Below, piece after piece: positions 9,502 through 18,311 of a DNA stretch of 64,000 nt. The position numbers and the translations under genes were made by a program. A model generated the notes under the pieces. It was not told the DNA's origin, ran no database searches, and was given only the letters and a program-made list of their open reading frames with translations. Numbering within the stretch: position 1 is the stretch's first letter; the number at the start of each line of letters is the position of its first letter. This DNA is from Coprousia sp963931435 (GTDB lineage Bacteria > Actinomycetota > Coriobacteriia > Coriobacteriales > Coriobacteriaceae), in assembly GCA_963931435.1 (NCBI GenBank), contig OZ007012.1, positions 620,001-684,000 on the forward strand, given 5' to 3'.

Positions 9502-9532
9502 AGCCCCGTCGCGCAAGCGGCGGGGCTTTTTT
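9502..9532 (+). terminator. Rho-independent terminator after rplX
   Basis: The stem AGCCCCGTCGC pairs with GCGGCGGGGCT (one mismatch) around a GCAA loop and is followed by six T's. It closes ribosomal block B, showing that the separation of rplX from rplE is also a separation of transcripts. Confidence 0.9.
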
Positions 9533-9582
9533 CCGCCGATTGAAGGGGGCGCGTTTCGAGGAGACGCATATCCTCTATGAAA

Positions 9583-9790
9583 CTAAGTTGAGCCCGACCT
9601 GCCCAACTAAGTCCAACTGGGCCCAACCGGGCCCAACAGGTCCCAGGTGAGCCCAGCCGGCCAAACCGGGCCCAATCGAACCCAACGAGCCCGGCCGAGC
9701 CTAACCAAGCTCTACCAAGCTCTACCAAGCTCTACCAAGCTCTACCAAGCTCTACCAAGCTCTACCAAGCTCTACCAAGCTCTACCAAGC
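9583..9790. repeat. 10-bp tandem repeat array
   Basis: Eight exact head-to-tail copies of TCTACCAAGC occupy 9711-9790. Before them, from about 9583, a degenerate series keeps the same 10-bp period with units related to GGGCCCAACC. No gene lies in it and no dyad symmetry is evident inside a unit. The gradient from degenerate to perfect copies suggests expansion from one end by slippage. It sits directly beyond the rplX terminator, at the break in the ribosomal operon. Confidence 0.9.
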
Positions 9791-9836
9791 CAGATCTCCG
9801 CACTGCTCACCTTCGTCGACCTCAGAACGAGCATGA

Positions 9837-9997
9837 ATGTACAAAAAGCCGAGTAGGGAACAGTTTAGGGAACAGTCTAGGGAACAGTTCACAAAATGCC
9901 TGGTAGATGAGGTGCTGAATCTCGAAGGTAATGCCTCATCGGCGTATTTCAAGGGTTTTGGCGCACTAAACTATTCCCTACTCGACTTTCTGTACAT
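9837..9997 (+). repeat. 161-bp inverted-repeat element, copy 1
   Basis: The element is bounded by imperfect terminal inverted repeats of about 30 bp, starting ATGTACA and ending TGTACAT. Each arm carries the motif TAGGGAACAGT or its complement. The left side has three 12-bp direct repeats (TAGGGAACAGTT and variants). A second copy of exactly the same length, inverted, lies at 60838-60998. The first 70 bp align without gaps, including GCCTGGTAG at the same offset. Both copies happen to be open in one frame (about 54 codons beginning MY), but the dyad structure explains that on both strands. It is probably a MITE-like or REP-like element, or a structured RNA. Confidence 0.75.
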
Positions 9998-10755
9998 AAG
10001 CGCAACGCCGTCGTGTGCAGGTATCGCTGTAGAGCAGTGCTGCCCCGGGCTTCTGAGCCGGGGCCACCGGCACACGGTCGGGCATCTCCCTTGCGGTTAA
10101 AACGTCGAATGCCGCATAAAGGCGACCCCAGCACGTGTGCGGGCACCGCCATAGGTCTACCGCTTGTCCTTCGGTGGACGCTTTGGTTTCTGTCCACGCG
10201 CACCATCCCTGTGCACGCTCTGCACGCCGGCGCTGGGGCGGTAGCTTTGATGCAGCAGAAGGGTGCATGTCAGAACCATCGCTTAATAGATGGCTTTGTC
10301 AACACATCGTAGATCCTGCGCAGGGGTTGTCGCGATCTGGCCCGGCGTAGGTTGCTCCACCTTAACCCTGCCGCCCTGCAGTCAGCATCTCATTGTGCCT
10401 GCTGCCTGTCCGCTTGCCGCCCACCTGAACGCCGCCCTGCATGTCGGCCATGTTGCGCGCCCGACGTCTTCCTGCACGTCGCGAGCCCTGCTAAAAAGCG
10501 GCTGCGATCCGGCCTAACGCAGATGGTTCCGTTTGCGCCCCACCATCCCGTACACCATCTTTTCGCGTGTCCGCAGCCGCGCCTGCGTGCACGCTGCTGC
10601 ACCTGCAATGCAAGCCGGCGCACGGCCCGAGACCGTAACGCGCGCCCCCGAGCCGTCTTTTCACCGGAACGGTGCAATCTCAAGTGAAGACTTTGTGTGC
10701 GCGGTCGAGTATCCTCATGTAGGAGGAACCCGTCTGCAGAAAGGGGGATGGTTGC
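9998..10755. other. 758 bp without a supportable gene
   Basis: Short open frames exist on both strands but none has a family pattern, a good ribosome binding site and sensible composition together. A small hairpin with arms GTGGAC and GTCCAC lies near 10174-10197. The last 60 bp should hold the promoter of the PRD regulator; the AGAAAGGGGGATG stretch just before 10756 contains its ribosome binding site. Confidence 0.5.
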
Positions 10756-12663
10756 ATGAACGATCGCGCGCGCAAGCTCGTGATGCTGCTCGAGCAGAGC
10801 GGCACCTGGACCACGGCCGCTTCGCTGGCCTCGTCGCTGGGATGCTCGGCGCGCACCGTCAAGACAACCGTCGCCCAGCTGAACGAGTCCCATCCCGGCA
10901 TCGTCGTCTCGAGCTCCCATGGCTACCGCCTGGGCGATGCCGACGCGGTCGAAGACCTGCTCTCCTCGGCGACCACGCGCGTCGAGGGCGTGCCGCAGAC
11001 GGCCCAGGAGCGCCGCACGCGCATCCTGTGCCAGCTGCTCATGCGCCACAACGAGCTCTCCGTCGAGGATCTTGCCCAGGAGCTGTGCATCTCGCTCACC
11101 ACGCTGGAGAACGAGATTCAGGCCATCAACGCCGACCTCTCGGCGAGCGACGTGGCCCTGCGCACGCGCGGGGGCCAGCTGTTCGTGGCCGGTGACGAGG
11201 CCGCCAAGAAGCGCGTCATCAGCGACCTGCTCTTCGGCGAGACCCGGGACTTCTTCAACCAGCTCGAGCTGGTGAACGTCTACTTTCCCGATATCGACAT
11301 CAAGGAGCTGCGCGCCGCGATCGACGAGCGGCTGAAGCGCGAGGGCTTCTTCATCAACGGCTACTCGCTCTCCAACCTGATTCTGCATATCGCGATCGCG
11401 CTGGAGCGCTGCCTCAACGGCTTTCCGGCGGCGGACAGCGGGTTTCCCGTCCAGGGCTCGATCTCCACGGAGGTCGACCGCGTCACCGAGGACATCCTGG
11501 GCGGCATCGAGGAGAAGTACCAGGTGTCCTTCTCGGCGGCGGATCGTCGCTCGCTCAAGCTCATCCTCTCCACCTGCCTAGTGGATGTCGACAGTCTGGA
11601 GGACGCGCGCCCGCAGAACAGCCAGGTCGCGCGCCTGCTCGACCATATCCGCGCCCGCGTGAGCAGCGAGTACGCGGTCGATCTCTCGGACGGGGAGTTT
11701 GGCGTGCGCTTCTCGCTCCACCTCGAGAACCTGCTCGCCCGCGGCGAGAGCGACGTGGTGCTGCGCAATCCGCAGTTCGACCTCATCAAGAACGCCTACC
11801 CCTATGTCTACGAGATCGCGGTCTTCATCGCCGAAATCATCCAGAGCGATACCGGGCTCATGGTGAGCGAGGACGAGATCGCCTTCATCGCCCTCCACGT
11901 GGGCTGCTTCATCGAGGAGCAGGCGTCGCGCGGCAACAAGCTGCGGGCGTTCGTGGTGAGCCCGCGCTACAACGCGCGCAGCACCTCGCTCGCCGAGCTT
12001 TTGAGCGACTACTTCGCGCAGGACCTCTGCATCGACGCGGTGGTGGAGGAGCCCGACGAGATCCGCAACGCCAGCCAGGTCGACATCATCATCTCGACGC
12101 AGGAGCTGCGCGGGCGGTTCGCCGCGCCCGTGGTCAAGGTCTCGCCGTTTCTGGGCGAGGTCGACCGCGCGCTCATCCGCACGCGCATCGACGCGATCCG
12201 CGCCGCCGCGCGTCGCCGCGCGATGGAGCGCAATCTCTACGCGTTCTTCCGCAGCGACCTGTTCTTCATCGACACGCCGTTCAAGGACGAGCACGACGTG
12301 ATCGAGGCGATGGGTGGCACCCTCGTGGAGCGCGAGTTCGCGTTCCCCGACTTCAAGGAGCGCCTCTACGCGCGCGAGGCGATCAGCTCGAGCGTGTACC
12401 GCGACATCGCTCTACCGCACCCCATCGACATGGATGGGATCAAGACGGCGGTGGCGGTCTCGCTCCACCCCGATCCCATCTCGTGGATGGGCTCGCCGGT
12501 GCATGCGGTGTTCATGCTGTGCGTCACGCGCGAGGACCGCTCGTTCTTCCGCGAGGTGTTCGAGTTCGTCGCCCACGTGCTCAACGAGCCCACGAGCGTG
12601 CAGACGGTGAGCCGCGCGCGCACGTTCGAGGAGTTCGTCGAGATGCTGCTGAGGTACTACTAG
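10756..12663 (+). CDS. PRD-containing transcriptional activator (MtlR/LicR/ManR type) of the PTS cluster
   Basis: 635 residues. Domains in order: two N-terminal DNA-binding HTH regions (about 5-60 and 90-145), two PTS regulation domains (about 180-395), an EIIB-like segment (about 405-490) and a C-terminal EIIA type-2 domain containing the phosphoacceptor motif IALPH. This layout is that of DNA-binding PTS-controlled activators rather than the RNA-binding BglG antiterminators, which lack the HTH. Phosphorylation by HPr and EIIB usually tunes such proteins. It lies directly upstream of an M42 peptidase and the IIA-IIB-IIC genes in the same direction and is the obvious local regulator. A GGGGGATG site precedes the ATG. 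Confidence 0.88.
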   Translation: MNDRARKLVMLLEQSGTWTTAASLASSLGCSARTVKTTVAQLNESHPGIVVSSSHGYRLGDADAVEDLLSSATTRVEGVPQTAQERRTRILCQLLMRHNELSVEDLAQELCISLTTLENEIQAINADLSASDVALRTRGGQLFVAGDEAAKKRVISDLLFGETRDFFNQLELVNVYFPDIDIKELRAAIDERLKREGFFINGYSLSNLILHIAIALERCLNGFPAADSGFPVQGSISTEVDRVTEDILGGIEEKYQVSFSAADRRSLKLILSTCLVDVDSLEDARPQNSQVARLLDHIRARVSSEYAVDLSDGEFGVRFSLHLENLLARGESDVVLRNPQFDLIKNAYPYVYEIAVFIAEIIQSDTGLMVSEDEIAFIALHVGCFIEEQASRGNKLRAFVVSPRYNARSTSLAELLSDYFAQDLCIDAVVEEPDEIRNASQVDIIISTQELRGRFAAPVVKVSPFLGEVDRALIRTRIDAIRAAARRRAMERNLYAFFRSDLFFIDTPFKDEHDVIEAMGGTLVEREFAFPDFKERLYAREAISSSVYRDIALPHPIDMDGIKTAVAVSLHPDPISWMGSPVHAVFMLCVTREDRSFFREVFEFVAHVLNEPTSVQTVSRARTFEEFVEMLLRYY

Positions 12664-12704
12664 CCCCGCGGCAAAGCCGCTGGTGCGAAGGGAAGGGATG
12701 GAAG

Positions 12705-13748
12705 ATGGCCGATCTAGAGTTGTTGAAGCGTCTGAGCAACGCCGACGCCGTCGCAGGGCGCGAGCGCGAGGTGCGCGCGATCCTCGAGGCGGAGCTCGCC
12801 GACTCGTGCGACCGCATCGAGCACGACGGCCTGGGCAGCGCCCTGTTCGTGAGCGAGGGCGCCGAGGAGAACCCCGTGCGCATCATGTTCGCCGCGCACA
12901 TGGACGAGGTCGGCTTCATGGTGCGCCACATCTCCGATCTGGGCATGCTGCATCTCACCGTGCTGGGCGGAGTGCTCGACAAGAGCAAGCACATGCAGGC
13001 CGTGCGCGTCACCTGCGCCGACGGCACCAAGGTGCCCGGCGTCCTCAACGCCAAGACGGGCGCGGACGGACACGTCGAGGAGGCCTACGTCGACCTGGGC
13101 TGCGAGAGCCGCGCCGACGTCGAGGCGCTCGGCGTCGCCGTGGGCGACATGGTGACCTTCGCCAGCGAGGCGCATGAGCTGGCCCTCGACAAGGTCGCCG
13201 GCAAGGCCATGGACGACCGCTCCGGCCTCTACGTCATCGCCGAGGCGCTGCGCCGCCTCCACGCCGAGGGCCATGCGGCCGAGGTGTGGATGGCCGCGAC
13301 CTCCAGCGAAGAGGTGGGCACGCGCGGCGGCAAGACCGCGTGCGCCTACGCCGATCCCGATATCTTCGTCGCGGTGGACGTCGCCTCCGGCGCCGACCTG
13401 TCCCGCGATTTCACCAACCACCGCAAGCTGGGCCAGGGCTGCATGATCGAGCACTACGACAAGACCATGGTCCCGCATGAGGGGCTGCTCCGCATCGCGC
13501 GCGACCGCGCCCGCGAGGAGGGCATCGCGGTCCAGCTCGACATGCTGGGCGGCGGCGGCACCGATGCCGGCACCGCGCACCTGGTGGGGGCGGGACGCGC
13601 CGCGCTCGTCATCGGCATCCCGCTGCGCGGGTGTCACGGCGCCTGGTCGGTGGCCAGCGCCGCCGACATCTCATCCGCAATCGATCTGGTGTGCGCTATC
13701 GCCAGGTCGTTTGATAGGAACACCTACCAGTCCGTCATCGAGTTCTAA
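12705..13748 (+). CDS. M42 family metallo-aminopeptidase (FrvX/SgcX-like)
   Basis: 347 residues. All metal ligands and the catalytic base expected for the M42 dinuclear-zinc family are visible: H65 (AAHMDEVG), D170 (AMDDRSG), E202-E203 (SSEEVGTRG), D225 and H311. It is cytoplasmic, with no signal peptide. The start at 12705 follows a GGAAGGGATGGAAG purine stretch and matches the family N-terminus. M42 genes inside PTS operons are known from E. coli frv and sgc, where their substrate is unsettled. Here the gene is 15 bp from the IIA gene. A role in trimming a peptide-linked or amino-sugar substrate is possible but is inference. Confidence 0.88.
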   Translation: MADLELLKRLSNADAVAGREREVRAILEAELADSCDRIEHDGLGSALFVSEGAEENPVRIMFAAHMDEVGFMVRHISDLGMLHLTVLGGVLDKSKHMQAVRVTCADGTKVPGVLNAKTGADGHVEEAYVDLGCESRADVEALGVAVGDMVTFASEAHELALDKVAGKAMDDRSGLYVIAEALRRLHAEGHAAEVWMAATSSEEVGTRGGKTACAYADPDIFVAVDVASGADLSRDFTNHRKLGQGCMIEHYDKTMVPHEGLLRIARDRAREEGIAVQLDMLGGGGTDAGTAHLVGAGRAALVIGIPLRGCHGAWSVASAADISSAIDLVCAIARSFDRNTYQSVIEF

Positions 13749-13763
13749 GGGAAGGGGGGAAAG

Positions 13764-14087
13764 ATGGCAGGAACGTACGAGCAGGTGATCATGGGCATCA
13801 TCTCGTCTGCGGGCGAGAGCAAGGCGCGCGCCTTCGATGCGCTCAAGAAGGTCAAGGAGGGCGACTACGACGGCGCCCGCGCGGCGCTCAAGGAGTCGCG
13901 CGACCTCGATCTCGAGGCGCACGAGGAGCAGACCAAGCTCATCACCGCGGAGCTCGCCGGCGGCGACGACCGTCCCGAGATGAGCCTCCTCATGGTGCAC
14001 GCCCAGGATCACTACATGTGCGCCGCTCTGGCGCGCGACCTGATCGAGGCGATCACTGAGGTTTTCGAGTCCAAGGAGGCAAAGTAA
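13764..14087 (+). CDS. PTS lactose/cellobiose-family component IIA
   Basis: 107 residues, all-helical. The LacF/ChbA active-site motif is HAQDH, with the phosphorylated histidine at about H79. It accepts phosphate from HPr and passes it to the IIB protein encoded immediately downstream (stop and next ATG are adjacent). The family covers lactose, cellobiose and chitobiose-type beta-glycosides; specificity cannot be read from this subunit. Confidence 0.93.
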   Translation: MAGTYEQVIMGIISSAGESKARAFDALKKVKEGDYDGARAALKESRDLDLEAHEEQTKLITAELAGGDDRPEMSLLMVHAQDHYMCAALARDLIEAITEVFESKEAK

Positions 14088-14426
14088 ATGAAGATCGTTC
14101 TGTGCTGCCAGGGTGGTTTCTCCACCACCATGCTCATGGATAGCATGAAGCGCACCGTCAAGGAGAGCAAGAAGCTCAACGAGGCTGACTTCACTTTCAA
14201 GGCGATCCCTGCGGACCAGTTGCCGATGGAGGTCGAGGACACCGACGTGGTCATCCTCGGGCCCCAGGTCGCGCACCGCGTCGACTCCATCCGCGAGGTC
14301 ATCGATCCGTACAAGATCCCCTACACGGTGGTCGACAAGGACACCTACGGCAAGATGGACGGCGCCACGGTGCTCAAGATGGCCCTCGTCGCCCGCAAGA
14401 AGGCCGATCTCGCCCAGGGCAAGTAG
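14088..14426 (+). CDS. PTS lactose/cellobiose-family component IIB
   Basis: 112 residues with the N-terminal P-loop-like phosphocysteine motif LCCQGGFSTTM. C7 aligns with the phosphorylated Cys of CelA/ChbB-type IIB proteins; the preceding extra Cys (C6) is a small oddity. It relays phosphate from IIA to the sugar bound in IIC. It is translationally coupled to the IIA gene, and IIC follows after a 92-bp gap. Confidence 0.92.
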   Translation: MKIVLCCQGGFSTTMLMDSMKRTVKESKKLNEADFTFKAIPADQLPMEVEDTDVVILGPQVAHRVDSIREVIDPYKIPYTVVDKDTYGKMDGATVLKMALVARKKADLAQGK

Positions 14427-14518
14427 GCCTCACGTGAGCACCCCGCAGACGCACCTCGGTTTCCACGCGCGGGCGCGTCTGCAAGGCACCATCTCGATTC
14501 TAGAAAGGTGTGACCCCC

Positions 14519-15877
14519 ATGGGAGCACTTGAGAATTTCCTCAATAAATACCTCGGCCCCATCGCGGAGTGGATGGACAAGAACCGCTATCTGAGCGCGA
14601 TCAAGAAGTCCATGGTCGCCATGACCCCGCTGCTCATCATCGGTTCGTTCTGCCTCATCCCCGACGCGATCCCCAACTACATCGGCGTGGACAACCCGGT
14701 GTCGCAGTGGATCATGGCCAACAGCTCGCTGATCACCATGCCCAACACCGTCGGCATGGGCCTGATGGCGCTCTACGTCACCGTGATCATCGCCTATCAC
14801 CTGTCGCAGCACTACAAGCTCGACGTGCCCGGCGCGACCAGCATGGCGCTCATCGCCTTCCTGCTGCTCGCCGTGGCCTTCGATGAGGAGGGTGGCTGGG
14901 ACGTCACCTATCTGGGCACCAAGGGCCTGTTCGTGTCCATGGTCGCCGCGATCCTCGCCGTCGAGATCTACCGCTGGTTCAAGAACAAGAACATCACCAT
15001 CAAGCTGCCCGAGTCCGTGCCGGACTTCGTGTCGAACTCCTTCGCCATGATCCCGCTCGCGGTGGGCACCGTTCTGGTGTTCCTCATCATCCGCATCGTG
15101 TGCGTGAACGTCTTCGGCATCATGCCACCGCTGATCTTCACCAACCTGCTGGCACCGCTCGTGGGTTCCATGGACAACCCGCTCGCCGTGACCTTCCTGC
15201 AGATCCTGCGCTGCCTGCTGTTCTTCTTCGGCATCCACCCCTCGGTGCTGTCGCCGATCACCAGCCCGATCTCCACGCAGTTCCTGGCTGAGAACATCGC
15301 GGCCGTCCAGGCCGGCGGCGTGGCCACGCACTTCTTCGCCCCCGGCCCCGAGTCCGCGTTCGGCAACTTCACCGGTACCGGCGTGACCTTCGGCCTGGTG
15401 TTCTGGAGCATGCTGTCCAAGTCCGACGCGCAGAGGAAGATCGGCCGCCTGGCCCTCATCCCGGCACTGTTCGGCATCAACGAGCCCATCCTGTTCGGCG
15501 CCCCCATCGTGCTGAACCCGATCTACTTCATCCCCTACGTCATCTTCGGCGGCCTCATGGGCGTCATCCCGTACTGGATGATGTACTTCGGCATCCTGGA
15601 TTGCTCCACCTTCACGCCTCCCTACGTCGGCGTGTTCCTGGAGGGCTTCCTCACCAACTTCGACTACATGTCGATCGTGGCGAACGCCATCCAGCTGATC
15701 TGCTCCATCATCGTGTGGTTCCCGTTCTTCAAGATCTACGAGAGGCGCGAGCTGGAGAAGGAGGCCCAGATCGAGGCCGAGAAGGCTGCCGGCATCGCCG
15801 TCGATTCCGAGGGCGGCTCGGTGACCATCTCCGAGGAGGACATGAAGCTCCTCGACGACATGGATCTCGACTTCTAG
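14519..15877 (+). CDS. PTS lactose/cellobiose-family permease component IIC
   Basis: 452 residues with about ten hydrophobic segments. The IIC-Lac/Cel signature GINEPILFGAPIV is around residue 325. This is the membrane channel that binds and translocates the sugar while it is phosphorylated. I chose the ATG at 14519 because AGAAAGG lies 10 bp upstream; the in-frame GTG at 14510 would leave no room for a ribosome binding site. The C-terminal about 45 residues are acidic and cytoplasmic. No 6-phospho-beta-glycosidase gene lies nearby, unusual for a disaccharide PTS of this family. Confidence 0.93.
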   Translation: MGALENFLNKYLGPIAEWMDKNRYLSAIKKSMVAMTPLLIIGSFCLIPDAIPNYIGVDNPVSQWIMANSSLITMPNTVGMGLMALYVTVIIAYHLSQHYKLDVPGATSMALIAFLLLAVAFDEEGGWDVTYLGTKGLFVSMVAAILAVEIYRWFKNKNITIKLPESVPDFVSNSFAMIPLAVGTVLVFLIIRIVCVNVFGIMPPLIFTNLLAPLVGSMDNPLAVTFLQILRCLLFFFGIHPSVLSPITSPISTQFLAENIAAVQAGGVATHFFAPGPESAFGNFTGTGVTFGLVFWSMLSKSDAQRKIGRLALIPALFGINEPILFGAPIVLNPIYFIPYVIFGGLMGVIPYWMMYFGILDCSTFTPPYVGVFLEGFLTNFDYMSIVANAIQLICSIIVWFPFFKIYERRELEKEAQIEAEKAAGIAVDSEGGSVTISEEDMKLLDDMDLDF

Positions 15878-15894
15878 CAGACCCCTTTGGAGAT

Positions 15895-15919
15895 GCCCCG
15901 GCTGCCTGGCGGCCGGGGC
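15895..15919 (+). promoter_or_regulatory. GC-rich hairpin between IIC and the M24 peptidase gene
   Basis: Perfect 8-nt arms GCCCCGGC and GCCGGGGC with no T-run. It could stabilise the upstream PTS mRNA or attenuate expression of the downstream genes. Full termination is unlikely on sequence grounds. Confidence 0.45.
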
Positions 15920-15985
15920 GTCGCGAAGACGTCGGCGCCCCGGGGAGATGGCAGATGCGCTCCCTGGGGCGCTGTTGAGAGTGAG

Positions 15986-17086
15986 ATGAGTCCCATGGCG
16001 GATCTAAACCATATCGAGCGGGTGCGTGCGCAACTCGCTGCCAGCGATTGCGACGCCGTGCTCATCAAGAGCAAGACGATGAAGAAGTACCTGGGCACCC
16101 TCACAGGGAGCGGCTGCAAGGTGCTCATCACCCGCGAGCGGGCCTACATGATCCTCGACGGCCGCTACGTCAACGAGGCGCATGAGCGCGAGCACACCCT
16201 GGAGCTCGTGGAGCACGCCCAGGGCGAGAGCTACCTGCCCTATGTGAAGCGCCTGCTCGAGGCCGAGGGCGCCCGCCGCCTGGGCGTCGAGGCCGATCAG
16301 ATGCTCGTGGGGGAGTACCGCAAGGTCGAGGCGCTCGGCTTCGAGGTGGTGCTGCTGGACGATGAGATCCCTCTCATGCGCATCATCAAGGACGCGGACG
16401 AGGTGGCACATCTGCAGCGCGCCATCGACCTCACCGACGAGATCTACGAGGAGGTCATCTCGCGCCTGCGCGTGGGCATGACCGAGTACGAGATCAGCGC
16501 GCTTCTGCACTACCACTCCTATCTGAGGGGCGCCGAGGCCATGAGCTTCGACACCATCGTGGGCACAGGCCCGCGCAGCGCCCTGCCGCATGGCCGGCCG
16601 ACCGGGCGCGTGGTCGAGCCGCACGACGCGGTGCTCATCGATTTCGGCATCCAGTTCGAGGGCTACCAGTCCGATATGACCCGCGTGGTCTTCATGGGTG
16701 AGCCGACCCCGGAGATGCGGCGCATCTACGAGGTGGTGCTCGAGGCCCATCTGGCTGGCATCGACGCCATGCGCGTCGGCGCGGTGGCCGAGGACGTCGA
16801 CCGCGCCGCCCGCGACGTGATCGAGCGCGCCGGCTACGGCGAGAACTTCAACCACGGCCTGGGCCACGGTATCGGGATCGGCAACGACAACGAGCTGCCG
16901 CTCCTGCGCCCCGGCAGCAAGACGGTGCTCGACAACGGCATGATCATGTCCTGCGAGCCCGGCGTGTACGTGGCGGGCGTGGGCGGCGTGCGGATCGAGG
17001 ACGACGTCCTCATCGACGGCGGCGTGGGACGGCCCCTCAACCACACGCCCAAGGAGTTTCGCATCATCCCCATCAAGGAGGCGTAA
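15986..17086 (+). CDS. M24 family metallopeptidase (Xaa-Pro aminopeptidase/dipeptidase type)
   Basis: 366 residues. An N-terminal creatinase-like domain (about 1-130) is followed by the pita-bread catalytic domain. All five metal ligands are visible: D219, D230, H294 (GLGHGIGI), E324 (SCEPGVY) and E338 (RIEDDV). The likely role is cytoplasmic cleavage of proline-containing peptides. The start is uncertain between 15986 and the ATG at 15995; the longer frame from 15887 runs through the intergenic hairpin and is rejected. It abuts the aminotransferase gene (stop then ATG), so the two are coupled. Confidence 0.88.
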   Translation: MSPMADLNHIERVRAQLAASDCDAVLIKSKTMKKYLGTLTGSGCKVLITRERAYMILDGRYVNEAHEREHTLELVEHAQGESYLPYVKRLLEAEGARRLGVEADQMLVGEYRKVEALGFEVVLLDDEIPLMRIIKDADEVAHLQRAIDLTDEIYEEVISRLRVGMTEYEISALLHYHSYLRGAEAMSFDTIVGTGPRSALPHGRPTGRVVEPHDAVLIDFGIQFEGYQSDMTRVVFMGEPTPEMRRIYEVVLEAHLAGIDAMRVGAVAEDVDRAARDVIERAGYGENFNHGLGHGIGIGNDNELPLLRPGSKTVLDNGMIMSCEPGVYVAGVGGVRIEDDVLIDGGVGRPLNHTPKEFRIIPIKEA

Positions 17087-18277
17087 ATGAGCTACGACTT
17101 CGACGCGGTCCACGACCGCCTGGGTACCTACTGCACGCAGTGGGATTACATCCAGGATCGCTTCGGCGAGGCGGGGCTGCTGCCGTTCTCCATCTCCGAC
17201 CACGACTTCCGCGTGCCCGACCCCATCGTCGCGGCGCTGCACAAGGTGGTCGACCACGGCATCTACGGCTACACCCGCTGGAACCACCACGAGTTCAAGG
17301 GCGCCATCACAGGCTTCTTCGCCCGCCGCTTCGGCGTCGAGATGCCCGAGGACTGGGTGCTCTACAGCCAGAGCGTCATGTACACGCTCGCCAAGCTCAT
17401 GTGCTTCTTCACCGAGCCGGGCGACGGCGTCGTCTCGTTCGCGCCCATGTACGACTCGTTCATCAAGATCTGCGTGGGCAACGGCCGCAGGCTCATCTCC
17501 AACAAGCTCGTCAACGTCGACGGCCACTACGAGATCGACTTCGAGCAGCTCGATCATGATCTGGCCGATGCGCGCGTGATGCTTCTGTGCTCGCCCCACA
17601 ACCCCAGCGGCCGCGTCTGGACGCGCGAGGAGCTCTCCCGCATCGTGGCGATGTGCCGCGAGCACCGCGTGAAGATCATCTCCGACGAGATCCACATGGA
17701 CCTCGAGATGGCTGATGAGCGCCGCCAGATCCCGGCGCTGGCGTTCTATGACGAGTACCCGGAGATCTACATCGCCTCCGCCTGCTCCAAAACCCTCAAC
17801 ACCCCGGGCCTCATGGGTTCTTACGCCATCGTCCCCGATCCGGACGTGCGCGAGGAGTTCCTCTACCAGACCCGCAACCGCGACCTGCTCAACTCGGCCA
17901 GCATCCCGGGCCTTTACGCTACCATGGTGGGCTACACCGAGTGCGATGACTACATCGACGAGTTGAGGGCGTATCTGCGCGGCAACCACGAGCTCGTCAA
18001 GAGCTTCATCGACGCCAACCTGCCCGACCTGCGCTTCGAGGTGCCCGAGGCCACGTGCCTCTCCTGGATCGACGCGCGCCAGGTGCCCTTCACCTCGGCT
18101 GAGATCCAGGACGCGCTCGTGCACGTGGGCCGCGTCGGCATCATGCCCGGAGAGACCTACGGCGAGGGTGGCCTGGGCTACCTGCGCATGTGCATCGGCG
18201 GCCCGCGCTCCAAGGTCGAGGAGGGCCTGAAGCGCATGAAGTTGGCATTCGACGCCCTCTACGAGCGCGCCGACTGA
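17087..18277 (+). CDS. MalY/PatB-type PLP-dependent C-S lyase or aminotransferase
   Basis: 396 residues, fold type I aminotransferase. K235 in the motif SACSKTLNTPGL is the PLP-binding lysine. PHNPSGRVW and SDEIHMDLE are the other cofactor-pocket motifs. The MalY/PatB subgroup usually acts as cystathionine beta-lyase or cysteine desulfhydrase. In E. coli, MalY also modulates a sugar regulon. It follows the M24 gene with no gap. A second, more typical PatB-like paralogue lies at 33178-34389; the two are clearly different proteins. Confidence 0.85.
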   Translation: MSYDFDAVHDRLGTYCTQWDYIQDRFGEAGLLPFSISDHDFRVPDPIVAALHKVVDHGIYGYTRWNHHEFKGAITGFFARRFGVEMPEDWVLYSQSVMYTLAKLMCFFTEPGDGVVSFAPMYDSFIKICVGNGRRLISNKLVNVDGHYEIDFEQLDHDLADARVMLLCSPHNPSGRVWTREELSRIVAMCREHRVKIISDEIHMDLEMADERRQIPALAFYDEYPEIYIASACSKTLNTPGLMGSYAIVPDPDVREEFLYQTRNRDLLNSASIPGLYATMVGYTECDDYIDELRAYLRGNHELVKSFIDANLPDLRFEVPEATCLSWIDARQVPFTSAEIQDALVHVGRVGIMPGETYGEGGLGYLRMCIGGPRSKVEEGLKRMKLAFDALYERAD

Positions 18278-18311
18278 GAACGCAACCCTTGAGACGTCAG
18301 GATCGTGAGCG

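Noticed and set aside
9583..9790. Tandem array considered as a CRISPR
   Set aside because: Units are contiguous 10-mers without spacers, and no cas genes are present.
9837..10100. 87-codon ORF inside and beyond the first 161-bp element
   Set aside because: Openness on both strands follows from the inverted repeats; beyond the element there is no similarity between the copies.
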